From positions 430,783 to 494,782 of the forward strand of contig NZ_JACVXC010000001.1 in NCBI RefSeq assembly GCF_014596935.1: 64,000 nt of DNA, in the 5' to 3' direction. The position numbers were made by a program, and so were the translations under genes. Below, in pieces: positions 28,501 to 36,781 of the stretch. This DNA is from Aestuariibaculum suncheonense (GTDB taxonomy: Bacteria; Bacteroidota; Bacteroidia; Flavobacteriales; Flavobacteriaceae). The notes under the pieces are model-generated. The model was not told the DNA's origin and searched no databases. It saw nothing but the letters and a program-made list of their open reading frames with translations. Position 1 is the first letter of the stretch. The number at the start of each line of letters is the position of its first letter.

Positions 28501-28798
28501 ATGAAAAGATAAGTGTGGCGTTCGGGTTTTCAACAGTTAAAGAGTAATTGCCATCAAAGTCTGTTGATGTTCCGTTACTGGTTCCTTTTACAATTACCGT
28601 AACACCAGGAAGAGGGCCTCCAAATTCACCTCCATCAGTTACAGTTCCATTAACCGTGACAGATTGAGCATATATGACTCCGGTAAAAAGTAAAAAAATA
28701 CCCATAAACAAAGCCAGACCAGCTTTTTTTTGTGGGGGTGTTTTTTTTCTCACTTTGAGTAAGAAAAATTGATGTTCAAAAATTGAATAGTTTGTCAT
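25526..28798 (-). CDS. susC-like: SusC/RagA-family TonB-dependent transporter
   Basis: The 1,090-residue protein begins with an extended leader and a signal peptide ending in VIYAQS. Residues about 48-130 are a carboxypeptidase-regulatory-like domain (VNGTVTDGGEFGGPLPGVTV). A TonB-box-like segment (LDEVVVVGYGTAKKSDLTGS) and a plug follow (VRVRGGGS-type strand; TSTAIYGSRGANGVVIITTK). The rest is a 22-strand barrel ending FVFGLNLNF. It imports oligosaccharides with SusD. Its promoter has a well-formed -33/-7 pair with an AATCGATT operator over the start site, so the unit is probably substrate induced. Confidence 0.94.
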   Translation of the reverse strand: MTNYSIFEHQFFLLKVRKKTPPQKKAGLALFMGIFLLFTGVIYAQSVTVNGTVTDGGEFGGPLPGVTVIVKGTSNGTSTDFDGNYSLTVENPNATLIFSYVGYEKQEVNLNNKKTINVTLQPSLESLDEVVVVGYGTAKKSDLTGSVVTIGGETLEKQPIASVAEALTGRLAGVQVTSSEGSPDAEVNIRVRGGGSITQDSSPLIIVDGFPVNSMSDVSSSDIENITVLKDASSTAIYGSRGANGVVIITTKSGKDGKISANFNMFYGVKKLAKTIDVLSPEDFVKWQYEYALLRNSGSDDPTESYEEYFGNWQDYDQYIGMKGNNWQKQIYGQMGEVQSRNLAVRGGTEKLNFNFSYTLYDEKAIMLGSDFKRNNLALSLKSQPNDKVDLTFTLRYSDTEINGGGANEQDEISSADARLRHSVGYSPIPLPGLTTDNTDEALSSYLVNPFVAVDDNQRQKLRKNFNMVGSFGWEIIDNLKYKMDLGLDNRNDLDYRFFGRSTYYANNRPSAENQGLPSLMWEDEKQVRFRNANTLNYDFKKVLSEDHSLKLLVGEEMIFTESNTLTNEVQGFPDFFDFETTKKLTSQGTPIFVDNYYSPDDKLLSFFGRLNYDYKNRYLFTATYRADGSSKFLGNNRWGYFPSAAFAWKISEENFLKNTDWINTLKIRLSYGEAGNNRIPAGQTIQTFQSSNTTYINNVSNYWRTSNTLANPGLKWETTVTQNLGLDFSLFRSRLTGSFEVYKNVTKDLLINFPVPGTGYESQYRNMGETQNTGFEGSLNVIAIDKPNFGLDFSINGGMNKNKINSLGVMDDFGINTNWASTQIGNDYVINVGKSLGAMYGFKNDGRYEVSDFDYDSASGEYTLKTGVTSTSWLGEAVPGMMKLKDINGDGDVTADDQIIIGDALPDFTGGFTLNARAYGFDLSAAFNFSVGNDVYNANKIEFTTANQNNQYRNLSTIMADGKRWTNLNTETGQLVTNPVELEALNANTTMWSPYMSRYVFSDWAVEDASFLRLNTLTLGYTVPDKYMSQIGISNLRFYATANNVFVITNYSGLDPEVSTRRRTPLTPGVDYSPYPRSRQFVFGLNLNF

Positions 28799-28999
28799 AG
28801 ATAGTTTGTTTAATTGTTTGTATAGCGAGTATTTTGTTTACAATAGAGAAAGATTGGATGGTATCCGTTGGGCATAATTAGTATATGTTAGTTGTTAGTT
28901 GTCTTTTTGATTACCTTTTTTGGGTTAGAAAAAAGTTAGAATATGCAGCTTGATTATTAGATTTCTTAAAGAAATTTTTGTTATACAATTAGCACTCTA

Positions 29000-29013
29000 T
29001 GTAATCGATTGTC
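29000..29013. promoter_or_regulatory. TGTAATCGATTGTC operator (copy 3), at the SusC promoter
   Basis: The AATCGATT core is at 29003-29010. It begins 5 bases past the SusC -7 box on the minus strand, so it covers the expected transcription start. Confidence 0.68.
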
Positions 29014-29014
29014 C

Positions 29015-29045
29015 CAAATATAATTATTATTTTTTTTTCAGCAAA
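29015..29045 (-). promoter_or_regulatory. Promoter of the SusC-SusD unit
   Basis: On the minus strand, TTTG (29045-29042) is followed by 19 bases and then a perfect -7 box TATATTTG (29022-29015). This is the Bacteroidota sigma-A pattern. The leader to the SusC ATG is about 210 bases. Confidence 0.7.
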
Positions 29046-29278
29046 TTATTGTTGGGCTTTTAACGAATAGGTGTGTGATTTGTAGTGTATTTATTTTAAT
29101 GGATTTAATAAGATAGGTTTTTAATTGTTTAAAAGTTTGAAATTTTTAAACCTAATAAATATTACAGAAGGATTTATTGACTAGTTCCATATATAAATCT
29201 CTTTTTTGGCTTAAATTGCTTGAAGCAATTTTTAATAAGATAGCTCAGATGATTTATGAATTGTAATTTATAAAATAA

Positions 29279-29295
29279 GATAATCGATTGCATAA
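29279..29295. promoter_or_regulatory. GATAATCGATTGCATAA operator (copy 4), before the rightward CE8 gene
   Basis: The core AATCGATT is at 29282-29289, and the operator overlaps the -33 TTG of the rightward promoter. It shares TAATCGATTGCATAA with copy 1. Confidence 0.65.
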
Positions 29296-29320
29296 TTTAC
29301 GATATCAATAGGTATATTTG
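29288..29320 (+). promoter_or_regulatory. Promoter of the rightward CE8 gene
   Basis: TTG at 29288-29290, a 22-base spacer and a perfect -7 box TATATTTG at 29313-29320. The leader to the ATG at 29406 is about 80 bases. Confidence 0.6.
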
Positions 29321-29405
29321 TTCTGTTTAGGTTTTATTATATTTAAAAGTCAATAAACTAATTTTCATGGTGAAGTATATAATAGTCTAGTTTAAATTTT
29401 AATAT

Positions 29406-30419
29406 ATGTGTCTGAATTATAATGAGAATAATTTTCTAAAGCGTGTTACGTTTCTTTTTGTGATATTGATAACTTTTATAAACCCTTCTTATGGATTCCA
29501 AATAAAGGAAAAAGATAATCTAAATCTTTATAATATGGTGGTTGCTCAAGATGGTACTGGCGATTTTACCACGATTCAGGATGCTATATATGCGGCAAAG
29601 TCCTTTCCATATGAGCGAGTTGTTATTAATGTTAAAAATGGAGTTTATAATGAAAAGGTGCATGTTTATTCATGGAATACGAATGTGTCTTTAATTGGGG
29701 AAAGTAAAGAAGGTACTATAATCACTTTCGATGATTATTTTAAAAAGATTGGTTTAGGACGAAATAGTACATTTCATACATCAACGTTGTTAGTGGAAGG
29801 TGACGATTTTATTGCTAAAAATATTACGGTCAAAAATATGGCCGGACCCGTAGGACAGGCTATTGCACTTTCGGTAAATGCAAATCGCTGTTATTTTGAA
29901 AATTGTGCCTTCATAGGAAATCAGGATACGGTTTATACAGCAGGCGAGGGCTTTAAACAGTATTTTAAAAACTGCTATATTGAAGGGACTACCGATTTTA
30001 TTTTCGGGGAAGCCACGATACTTTTTGAAGGTTGTGAAATTTACAACAAATCGAATTCATATATCACTGCAGCTTCTACGCCGAAAAGTCAGGCTTATGG
30101 TTATGTGTTTAAAAATTGTAACCTTACCGCTGATAGTAATGTGACCGAAGTCTACTTAGGAAGACCATGGCGATTTTATGCTAAAACGGTTTTTATCAAT
30201 TGCAAAATGGGTAAACATATCAAACCTGAAGGCTGGCACAACTGGAAAAAACCGGAAGCCGAAACATTATCTTTTTATGCGGAATACAATTGTTCAGGAG
30301 AAGGATATCAGCCGGAAAGACGTGTGTCTTGGTCACATCAACTTAAGAAATCACAAGCAAAGAAATACACAAAAGAAAATATTTTAAAATCAACAACTAC
30401 ATGGTATCGAAACTTATAA
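29406..30419 (+). CDS. CE8 pectin methylesterase, secreted
   Basis: The 337-residue protein has a signal peptide (TFLFVILITFINPSYG) after a short polar leader. The CE8 domain shows VVAQDGTGDFTTIQDAIYAA, GNQDTVYTAGEGFKQ, DFIFGEATILFEG with the catalytic Asp, and YLGRPWRFYAKTVF with the Arg. It removes methyl esters from homogalacturonan, making it a substrate for the PL1, PL9 and GH28 enzymes. It is the first rightward gene and reads into the acetylesterase gene. It differs from the other two CE8 proteins in having a plain Sec signal and no extra domains. Confidence 0.92.
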   Translation: MCLNYNENNFLKRVTFLFVILITFINPSYGFQIKEKDNLNLYNMVVAQDGTGDFTTIQDAIYAAKSFPYERVVINVKNGVYNEKVHVYSWNTNVSLIGESKEGTIITFDDYFKKIGLGRNSTFHTSTLLVEGDDFIAKNITVKNMAGPVGQAIALSVNANRCYFENCAFIGNQDTVYTAGEGFKQYFKNCYIEGTTDFIFGEATILFEGCEIYNKSNSYITAASTPKSQAYGYVFKNCNLTADSNVTEVYLGRPWRFYAKTVFINCKMGKHIKPEGWHNWKKPEAETLSFYAEYNCSGEGYQPERRVSWSHQLKKSQAKKYTKENILKSTTTWYRNL

Positions 30420-30430
30420 ATGCGTTAAAA

Positions 30431-31177
30431 ATGAATATAAAACGTATTTTAAAATTACATCTCATCACGCTATTATTAATTATGTCGAGTTGCATGGCGC
30501 AAACCACAATTTACATGATTGGCGATTCCACTATGGCAAATAAAACGAATCCGGAAACAAATCCTGAGCATGGCTGGGGACAAGTTTTACCGAATTATGT
30601 AACCGAAGATATTACTATAGATAACCGAGCGGTAAATGGTAGAAGCAGTCGTAGTTTTATTGGAGAAGGCCGATGGGATTCGGTGTTGGAAACTTTAAAA
30701 GCGGGTGATTTTGTGTTTATTCAGTTTGGGCACAACGATCAGAAGTTTAAATCGCCAGACCGATATACAAATCCGCATACAACCTACCGCCATAATTTAA
30801 TCAAGTTTATAGAAGAAACTAGAGTTAAAGGCGCAACTCCAATCTTGTTTTCTTCTATTGTAAGACGAAACTTTAATGAATTTGGAACGTTAATCGATAC
30901 GCATGGCGAGTATCCTTTAGAAACCCGTTTAGTGGCTTTAGAATACGATGTTCCGTTTGTAGATTTACAATATTTCACGGAATATTTAGAGGAATCTTAC
31001 GGTGTGGAAGGTTCTAAAAAACTACATCTTCATTTTGAACCAGGAGAACATTCGTATTACAAAGATGGTAAACACGATGACACGCATTTGTCTAATTTAG
31101 GTGCTAATGAGGTTGCTAAACTGGCTGTTTCAGAATTAAAAAAGAAAGCGCCGAGTTTGGTGAAGTATTTAAAGTAA
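30431..31177 (+). CDS. Rhamnogalacturonan acetylesterase (CE12-like SGNH hydrolase)
   Basis: I use the ATG at 30431, which gives a clean export signal (MNIKRILKLHLITLLLIMSS, then CMAQ as lipobox or cleavage site). An upstream ATG at 30401 would overlap the CE8 gene. SGNH motifs are MIGDSTMANK (Ser), NRAVNGRSS (Gly), QFGHNDQKF (Asn) and DDTHLSNLGA (Asp-His). GDST with GHND and DxTH is the RGAE/YesT type, which removes acetyl groups from rhamnogalacturonan I. It is co-transcribed with the CE8 gene. Confidence 0.9.
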   Translation: MNIKRILKLHLITLLLIMSSCMAQTTIYMIGDSTMANKTNPETNPEHGWGQVLPNYVTEDITIDNRAVNGRSSRSFIGEGRWDSVLETLKAGDFVFIQFGHNDQKFKSPDRYTNPHTTYRHNLIKFIEETRVKGATPILFSSIVRRNFNEFGTLIDTHGEYPLETRLVALEYDVPFVDLQYFTEYLEESYGVEGSKKLHLHFEPGEHSYYKDGKHDDTHLSNLGANEVAKLAVSELKKKAPSLVKYLK

Positions 31178-31192
31178 CTTTAATTAAAGTTA
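31175..31192. repeat. Perfect palindrome at the acetylesterase stop codon
   Basis: TAACTTTAATTAAAGTTA is an 18-base perfect palindrome that includes the stop codon. It has no T tract after it, so it is at most a weak terminator or a protein site. Confidence 0.35.
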
Positions 31193-31206
31193 TATTGTTC
31201 AATTAG

Positions 31207-31578
31207 AAACTGAAGCAGTCGAAAAAAATAGGTTCGGGCGTTAAAAATGGCTTTTTTAAGAAAAGTGATTACGTTGGGTTTGCCGAAAACACAAAAAACA
31301 GTATTACTTTTACCGTTACGCCTGGAGTTGCTAATATTTATTTAATGCGTTTCAGGTATATGAATTTAACTGACGCGCCCTTGAAGGTGAGATTAAAAAT
31401 TGAAGATGCTAACGGTATTTTATTAAGAAATGACGATATCGAATTCCCGATTCAGAATGAAAAGTGGAAAATATTAAATACTACTTCCGGAGGATATATC
31501 AATGCCGGAACCTATAAGATTCGGTTAGAATCAGACAACATGAAAGGACTTCGAATAGAGCCGTTCGAATTTCAATAA
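31207..31578 (+). pseudogene. C-terminal remnant of a CAZyme (carbohydrate-binding-module-like)
   Basis: An open frame of 123 codons follows a stop at 31204 but has no start codon near its beginning. It reads as the tail of a beta-sandwich module: GSGVKNGFFKKSDYVGF, then ITFTVTPGVANIYLMRFRYM, then FPIQNEKWKILNTTSGGYIN and the end MKGLRIEPFEFQ. Modules of this pattern (CBM6/CBM35/malectin-like) end many Bacteroidota glycoside hydrolases. The first in-frame ATG (31345) falls inside a beta strand. The best reading is a deletion that left only the last domain of a lost enzyme between the acetylesterase and GH2 genes. Confidence 0.55.
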
Positions 31579-31606
31579 AAGCGATTATTAATTACGAGTA
31601 CACATA

Positions 31607-34051
31607 ATGAACAAGACATTAAATCAAACTAAAATCTTTAGCCTGTTGCTGCTGGTCAGCTTATTCTTAGCATGTAATAAAACAGAAGACGTTGTTGAAA
31701 AAGATGTGCGTATAGTTGAAGATTTTAATTTCAATTGGAATTTTAAATTAGGCGATTTTCCTGAGGCGATTCAATCTAATTTTACTACAACCGATTGGCG
31801 AATACTTAACCTGCCGCACGATTGGAGTATTGAAGGTGATTTTAGTGAAGAACACCCAACAAAACCTGAAGGTGGAGCCTTACCTGCAGGAATAGGTTGG
31901 TATAGAAAAACCTTTACTTTGCCAGCAGATTGGAATGGTAAGTCGGTTTCAGTGGAGTTTGATGGTGCATACAGAAATAGTGAAGTTTGGATAAACGGAC
32001 ATTATTTGGGTAAGCGTCCCTACGGTTACATTTCTTTCGCTTATAACCTGACCGATTATGTGCATTTTGGAACTCAGGAAAATGTGATTGCTGTAAAAGT
32101 AGATAATTCGTTACAGCCTAATTCGCGCTGGTATACCGGATCAGGGATTTATAGAAATGTGCGTTTAGTGGCTACTGAAAATCTATATGTAGACCATTGG
32201 GGGATTTATGTCACAACGCCCAAGGTGTTAAAGGATAAGGCGACGGTTGCTTTCGAAACAACTATTAAAAACGATAGTACTGGAAAACGTGTATTTAAAT
32301 TAGTGAATACTATTTTAGATTCCGATGATTTAGAAGTTGTGGTTTCAGAGAAAATAGATACAATTCAACCTAATACATCTTATGTCACCAGACAACAAAT
32401 GGAAGTGTTAAATCCTGTATTGTGGAGTGTTGAAAATCCGTATTTGTATACGGTAAAAACCAAGATTTATGAAGGTGAAACTTTGGTTGATAATTACGAA
32501 ACGCCACTGGGTATTCGTTATTTCAGCTTCAATGCTAAAAAAGGTTTTTCATTAAATGGTGTGCCAACTAAAATTCATGGTGTTTGTCTGCATCATGATA
32601 ACGGCGCTTTGGGTGCTGTGGCTAATAAACATGCTATAAAAAGAAAACTTCAAATCATGAAAGACATGGGGGTGAATGCCATTCGTGTAGCGCATAATCC
32701 GTCGTCTTTAGAATTGTTGCAGTTGTGTGATGAAATGGGATTAATTGTTCAGGTAGAAGCTTTTGATGTTTGGAAAAAGCGTAAGGTAAAGAATGATTAT
32801 AATCTTGAGTGGGATGAATGGTATAAACGCGACTTGCAGGATTTAATTCGTCGAGATAGAAATAACCCTTCGGTAATGATGTGGAGTATTGGTAACGAAA
32901 TTCGTGAGCAATTTGATAGTACAGGAATTGCAATGACTAAAGATTTAGTGAAAATCGTAAAAAGTTTAGATCAGACCAGACCAGTAACCTGTGCGTTGAC
33001 AGAAAACGTACCTGAGAAAAACTTCATCTATCAGTCAGGAGCTTTAGACCTTTTAGGGTTTAATTATAAGCATGAAGATTATGGGACTTTTCCAGAGAAT
33101 TTTAAAGGTCAAAAAATAATAGCTTCCGAAAGTGTATCTGCATTAGAAACACGTGGACACTATGATGTAACATCGTCGGATATTAAATTCTGGCCACCAG
33201 CACATAATGAACCTTTTGATGGTAATGACGATTTTACAGTTTCAGCTTACGATAATGTAGCAGCATATTGGGGAACAACGCATGAAGAAAACTGGAAAAC
33301 CGTTAAGAAACTGGATTATATAGCAGGAACATTTATCTGGACAGGTTTCGATTATATCGGCGAGCCTATTCCTTATCCGTACCCGGCACGTAGTTCGTAC
33401 TTTGGAATTGTTGATTTGGCAGGATTACCAAAGGATGTGTATTACATGTATCAAAGCGAGTGGAGTGATACCAACGTATTGCACGTATTACCACATTGGA
33501 ATTGGAGTCTAGGTCAGGAAGTAGACGTTTGGGCGTATTATAATAATGCCGATGAGATCGAGCTTTTTGTAAACGGAAACTCCCTAGGGGTAAAGTCTAA
33601 GAAAGGCGAAGATTTACATGTGTCCTGGAAGGTAAAGTACGAGCCGGGAACCATTAAAGTCGTGTCTCGAAAAGTAGGACAAGTGGTTTTAGAAAAAGAA
33701 GTGCATACGGCAGGTGTAGCTTCAAAATTAGTATTGGAAGCTGATAAGTCAACAATTAAAAAAGATAACTACGATTTGGTTTATGTAACTGTAGAAGTGA
33801 ATGACGACCAGGGTAATTTATCGCCAAGAGCCGATAACTTAATTCATTTTGAAGTTAAAGGTGGCGGAAAAATTGTTGGTGTAGATAACGGATATCAGGC
33901 GAGTTTAGAATCGTTTAAGGCTAACAAGCGTAAAGCGTATAACGGAAAATGTGTGGTAATCATTCAATCGAATGGTAAAGCCGAAAATATTCAGTTCAAA
34001 GCATCTTCAAAAGGCTTGATTGCAGCGACCATTCAAATTGAAGTAGAATAA
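31607..34051 (+). CDS. GH2 beta-galactosidase-like hydrolase, lipoprotein
   Basis: The 814-residue protein has a lipoprotein signal (LFLACNKTE). The GH2 order is complete: sugar-binding jelly roll (LPHDWSIEGDF, about residues 35-210), Ig domain, TIM barrel (NGVPTKIHGVCLHHDNGALG onward) and C-terminal Ig-like domains including a DUF4982-like one. The acid/base Glu is in NPSVMMWSIGNE, and the nucleophile Glu is in IIASESVSALETRG. Such enzymes release terminal beta-galactose, here probably from the galactan or arabinogalactan chains of rhamnogalacturonan. An AraC regulator follows 15 bases downstream. Confidence 0.9.
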   Translation: MNKTLNQTKIFSLLLLVSLFLACNKTEDVVEKDVRIVEDFNFNWNFKLGDFPEAIQSNFTTTDWRILNLPHDWSIEGDFSEEHPTKPEGGALPAGIGWYRKTFTLPADWNGKSVSVEFDGAYRNSEVWINGHYLGKRPYGYISFAYNLTDYVHFGTQENVIAVKVDNSLQPNSRWYTGSGIYRNVRLVATENLYVDHWGIYVTTPKVLKDKATVAFETTIKNDSTGKRVFKLVNTILDSDDLEVVVSEKIDTIQPNTSYVTRQQMEVLNPVLWSVENPYLYTVKTKIYEGETLVDNYETPLGIRYFSFNAKKGFSLNGVPTKIHGVCLHHDNGALGAVANKHAIKRKLQIMKDMGVNAIRVAHNPSSLELLQLCDEMGLIVQVEAFDVWKKRKVKNDYNLEWDEWYKRDLQDLIRRDRNNPSVMMWSIGNEIREQFDSTGIAMTKDLVKIVKSLDQTRPVTCALTENVPEKNFIYQSGALDLLGFNYKHEDYGTFPENFKGQKIIASESVSALETRGHYDVTSSDIKFWPPAHNEPFDGNDDFTVSAYDNVAAYWGTTHEENWKTVKKLDYIAGTFIWTGFDYIGEPIPYPYPARSSYFGIVDLAGLPKDVYYMYQSEWSDTNVLHVLPHWNWSLGQEVDVWAYYNNADEIELFVNGNSLGVKSKKGEDLHVSWKVKYEPGTIKVVSRKVGQVVLEKEVHTAGVASKLVLEADKSTIKKDNYDLVYVTVEVNDDQGNLSPRADNLIHFEVKGGGKIVGVDNGYQASLESFKANKRKAYNGKCVVIIQSNGKAENIQFKASSKGLIAATIQIEVE

Positions 34052-34066
34052 AAAATAAACAAACCG

Positions 34067-34945
34067 ATGAAACTTCATTTAATCGATAGGAGTACACCAA
34101 GCGATACGTCGTTTACTGCTAAAGTACATGAAGGTTCTAATTTTTTGAAACTCTGGCATTACCATCCCGAACTCGAACTGGTTGTTATTTTAAAAAGCGA
34201 CGGCAATTGTTTTGTTGGGGATGGTATTGAAAAGTTTGAAGTTGGTGATGTGTTCTTGATTGGTAAGAACACGCCACATATGTGGCTGAATCATGAAGCT
34301 TATTTTGATGAAGCTTCTGAACTGATCGCTAAATCTGTAGCTATTCATTTCAAAAAGGAATTTTTAGGCGATAAGTTTTTTGAAACTCCTGAGATGCAGC
34401 ATGTGTCTGAGTTATTCGATAGAGCCCGTTTTGGAATTAAGTTTTTAAATCTTAAAGAAGAGTTGTTAATAACTGTTCAAAACATGTTAAGTTTAGACGG
34501 ATTTCATAAAACTATTACATTTTTAAATATTCTCAATACGCTTTCTGCACATAAAGATTTTAAGTTGCTGGCGAGTTCGGGCTATATGAAATCGTTTAAA
34601 GTGAAAACGAACAAAACGCTTGATAAGGTGTATGCATATATCTTTAAAAACTTCAACAAAAATCTATCTTTAGAAGAAGTTGCGAAGATTGCAAATATGA
34701 ATGCAACCGCATTCAGCCGATTGTTTAAACGGGTTAATGGTAAACCGTTTTCCCGTTATGTAGCCGAAATTCGAATTGGTTATGCTTGTAAATTGTTGCT
34801 GGAACAAAAGGTGAATATTTCTCAGGTTTGCTATGAAGTTGGGTTTAATAATATTTCAAATTTTAATCGTCAGTTTAAAATGATAATGGGGTGTAATCCT
34901 TCAGAGTATATCAAACAACACGTTAATTCATATCAAGGGCGATAG
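34067..34945 (+). CDS. AraC-family transcriptional regulator
   Basis: The 292-residue protein has an N-terminal cupin sensor (LWHYHPELELVVIL, FEVGDVFLIGKNTPHMW) and a C-terminal double helix-turn-helix (LSLEEVAKIANMNATAFSRL and YEVGFNNISNFNRQFKMIMG, with CNPSEYIK at the end). Cupin-AraC proteins usually activate nearby sugar genes when an inducer binds. Its position between GH2 and the 6-deoxyhexose cluster suggests control of one or both. No binding site could be assigned. Confidence 0.9.
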   Translation: MKLHLIDRSTPSDTSFTAKVHEGSNFLKLWHYHPELELVVILKSDGNCFVGDGIEKFEVGDVFLIGKNTPHMWLNHEAYFDEASELIAKSVAIHFKKEFLGDKFFETPEMQHVSELFDRARFGIKFLNLKEELLITVQNMLSLDGFHKTITFLNILNTLSAHKDFKLLASSGYMKSFKVKTNKTLDKVYAYIFKNFNKNLSLEEVAKIANMNATAFSRLFKRVNGKPFSRYVAEIRIGYACKLLLEQKVNISQVCYEVGFNNISNFNRQFKMIMGCNPSEYIKQHVNSYQGR

Positions 34946-35081
34946 GTTTTTAAAGTATGTTTTTTGCTTTTAAATTAGTTAATTGTATTTTTTGGCAAAA
35001 AAAGTATCATATTTAGTCATGATTTAGGAAGATTTGATGATTTTATATTTATAGTATTGCAATTATTAATCTTATTCATAA

Positions 35082-36746
35082 ATGATAGGAAATAGACAGG
35101 AAATACTAAAAATACATTCGAAAGATAATGTACTGGTGGCTTTAACCGATTTAGCAAAAGGCACAACACTTTCGTATGAGGATCAATCATATGTTTTGGC
35201 AGATACAATTCCCGCCAAACATAAGTTTGCAACCGAAAATTTCAAAACCGGAGATCCGATTTATATGTACGGGGTTTTGGTAGGAAGAGCTAAAACAGAG
35301 ATTGTAAAAGGCGGACTTATCACTACGGAAAATTTAGAGCACGACACCGAGCATTATAGTGCTGACCATGTTAATGAAAAAGTACAGTGGCAGGCACCAG
35401 ATGTATCAAAGTTTAAGAATAAAACGTTTTTAGGGTATCACAGAACTAACGGAAGAGTAGGAACCGAGAATAACTGGTTAATCATTCCTTTGGTGTTTTG
35501 TCAGAACAGAAACGTTGAGGTGTTAAAAAATGCCTTGGTCGATAAATTAGGGTTTGGTAAACAACAACACTTAGGTTTAAATGTTGAAAGGTTAATTGAA
35601 TCTTATAAGGCAGGTGAATCTGCCGAAGCTATTTTAGAGCAAGATATTTTAAGGGAAGCAGATGATGTTTCTAAAAATCCATTATTTCCAAATGTTGATG
35701 GTATTCGTTTTTTAACACACGACGGCGGTTGTGGTGGCTCAACATCCGATGCCATTACTTTATGTCATTTACTGGCGGGTTATATTAATAACCCGAACGT
35801 AGCAGGTGCTACGGTATTAAGTTTAGGTTGTCAGCATGCGCAATCGAAAATTTTGAAGGATGCTTTAAGTAAAATGGCTCCTCATAACGACAAGCCGGTG
35901 TTTTTTTTAGAGCAGCAAAACATGAATTCTGAAAAAGAGTTATTAGCTGAAGCGGTAAAGAAAACTTTTATTGGTTTAATGGAAGCTAATAAAATTGAAC
36001 GACAACCGGCAACTTTAGATAAGTTGGTTATCGGATTAGAATGTGGAGGCTCCGATGGGTTTTCAGGAATTTCAGCGAATCCTGTTTTGGGTTATGTGTC
36101 CGATTTATTAGTTGGTTTAGGAGGAGCTACGGTATTAGCAGAGTTTCCGGAATTGAATGGTGTAGAGCAGGAGTTAATAAACAGATGTCAGTCGAAAGAG
36201 AAAGCTGATAAGTTTTCAAATATCATGGCGGTTTATAATGAAAAAGCAAGTTTATTAGGCGGTGGGTTTTCAGCAAATCCTTCACCAGGAAATATAAAAG
36301 ATGGACTAATTACCGATGCTATCAAATCGGCAGGAGCTGCTAAAAAAGGAGGAACATCACCGGTAGAAGATGTTTTAGATTATACCGAACAAGTAGTTAA
36401 ACCAGGACTTAATTTATTGTGCACACCAGGTAACGATGTTGAGTCTACTACCGGTTTAGCAGGTTCAGGGACCAATATTATTTTATTCACCACAGGTTTA
36501 GGAACGCCAACAGGAAACCCGATTACACCGGTAATAAAAGTGTCATCAAACACAAAACTATTCAACAGAATGAACGACATCATAGACTTTAATACAGGAG
36601 GGGTTATTGATGGGGAAGCCACTATTGAAGAAACGGGTGAATTATTACTAGATTACGTAATCGAAGTAGCGAGTGGAAAACAGGTAAAAGCCAGAAAATT
36701 AGAACAGAACGATTTCATTCCTTGGAAACGAGGCATGTCGTTGTAG
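35082..36746 (+). CDS. UxaA-family sugar-acid dehydratase (L-fuconate or altronate type)
   Basis: The 554-residue protein joins an N-terminal SAF domain (about residues 1-100, NVLVALTDLAKGTTL) to the altronate/galactarate dehydratase body. Iron-site-type motifs are THDGGCGGSTSDA, LGCQHAQSKIL and GLECGGSDGFSG. In E. coli UxaA dehydrates D-altronate. In the Campylobacter L-fucose cluster, from memory, UxaA-type proteins sit with the same dehydrogenase, lactonase and mutarotase set. Here it heads a cluster of exactly those genes, so L-fuconate dehydration is my first choice and altronate from galacturonate the second. Confidence 0.85.
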   Translation: MIGNRQEILKIHSKDNVLVALTDLAKGTTLSYEDQSYVLADTIPAKHKFATENFKTGDPIYMYGVLVGRAKTEIVKGGLITTENLEHDTEHYSADHVNEKVQWQAPDVSKFKNKTFLGYHRTNGRVGTENNWLIIPLVFCQNRNVEVLKNALVDKLGFGKQQHLGLNVERLIESYKAGESAEAILEQDILREADDVSKNPLFPNVDGIRFLTHDGGCGGSTSDAITLCHLLAGYINNPNVAGATVLSLGCQHAQSKILKDALSKMAPHNDKPVFFLEQQNMNSEKELLAEAVKKTFIGLMEANKIERQPATLDKLVIGLECGGSDGFSGISANPVLGYVSDLLVGLGGATVLAEFPELNGVEQELINRCQSKEKADKFSNIMAVYNEKASLLGGGFSANPSPGNIKDGLITDAIKSAGAAKKGGTSPVEDVLDYTEQVVKPGLNLLCTPGNDVESTTGLAGSGTNIILFTTGLGTPTGNPITPVIKVSSNTKLFNRMNDIIDFNTGGVIDGEATIEETGELLLDYVIEVASGKQVKARKLEQNDFIPWKRGMSL

Positions 36747-36781
36747 AAATAGGAGAGTTAGTATAATTTAGTTTTAAAATA

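Larger units (their letters stand above)
28799..29405. other. 607-base divergent control region between SusC and a CE8 gene
   Basis: No gene is visible here. The stretch is strongly AT-rich and holds two operators (29000-29013 and 29279-29295) about 280 bases apart. It also holds a leftward promoter for SusC and a rightward promoter for the CE8 gene. The remaining sequence shows short inverted repeats but nothing I can name. Confidence 0.7.

Noticed and set aside
31345-31578. 77-residue stand-alone gene
   Set aside because: The same frame continues upstream with good domain sequence for 46 codons, so the ATG is an internal Met of a degraded larger gene.
35082-36746. Calling the UxaA-family gene plainly uxaA of galacturonate catabolism
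   Set aside because: uxaB and uxaC are absent, while all partners of a 6-deoxyhexonate pathway adjoin it. Altronate is kept only as the second choice.
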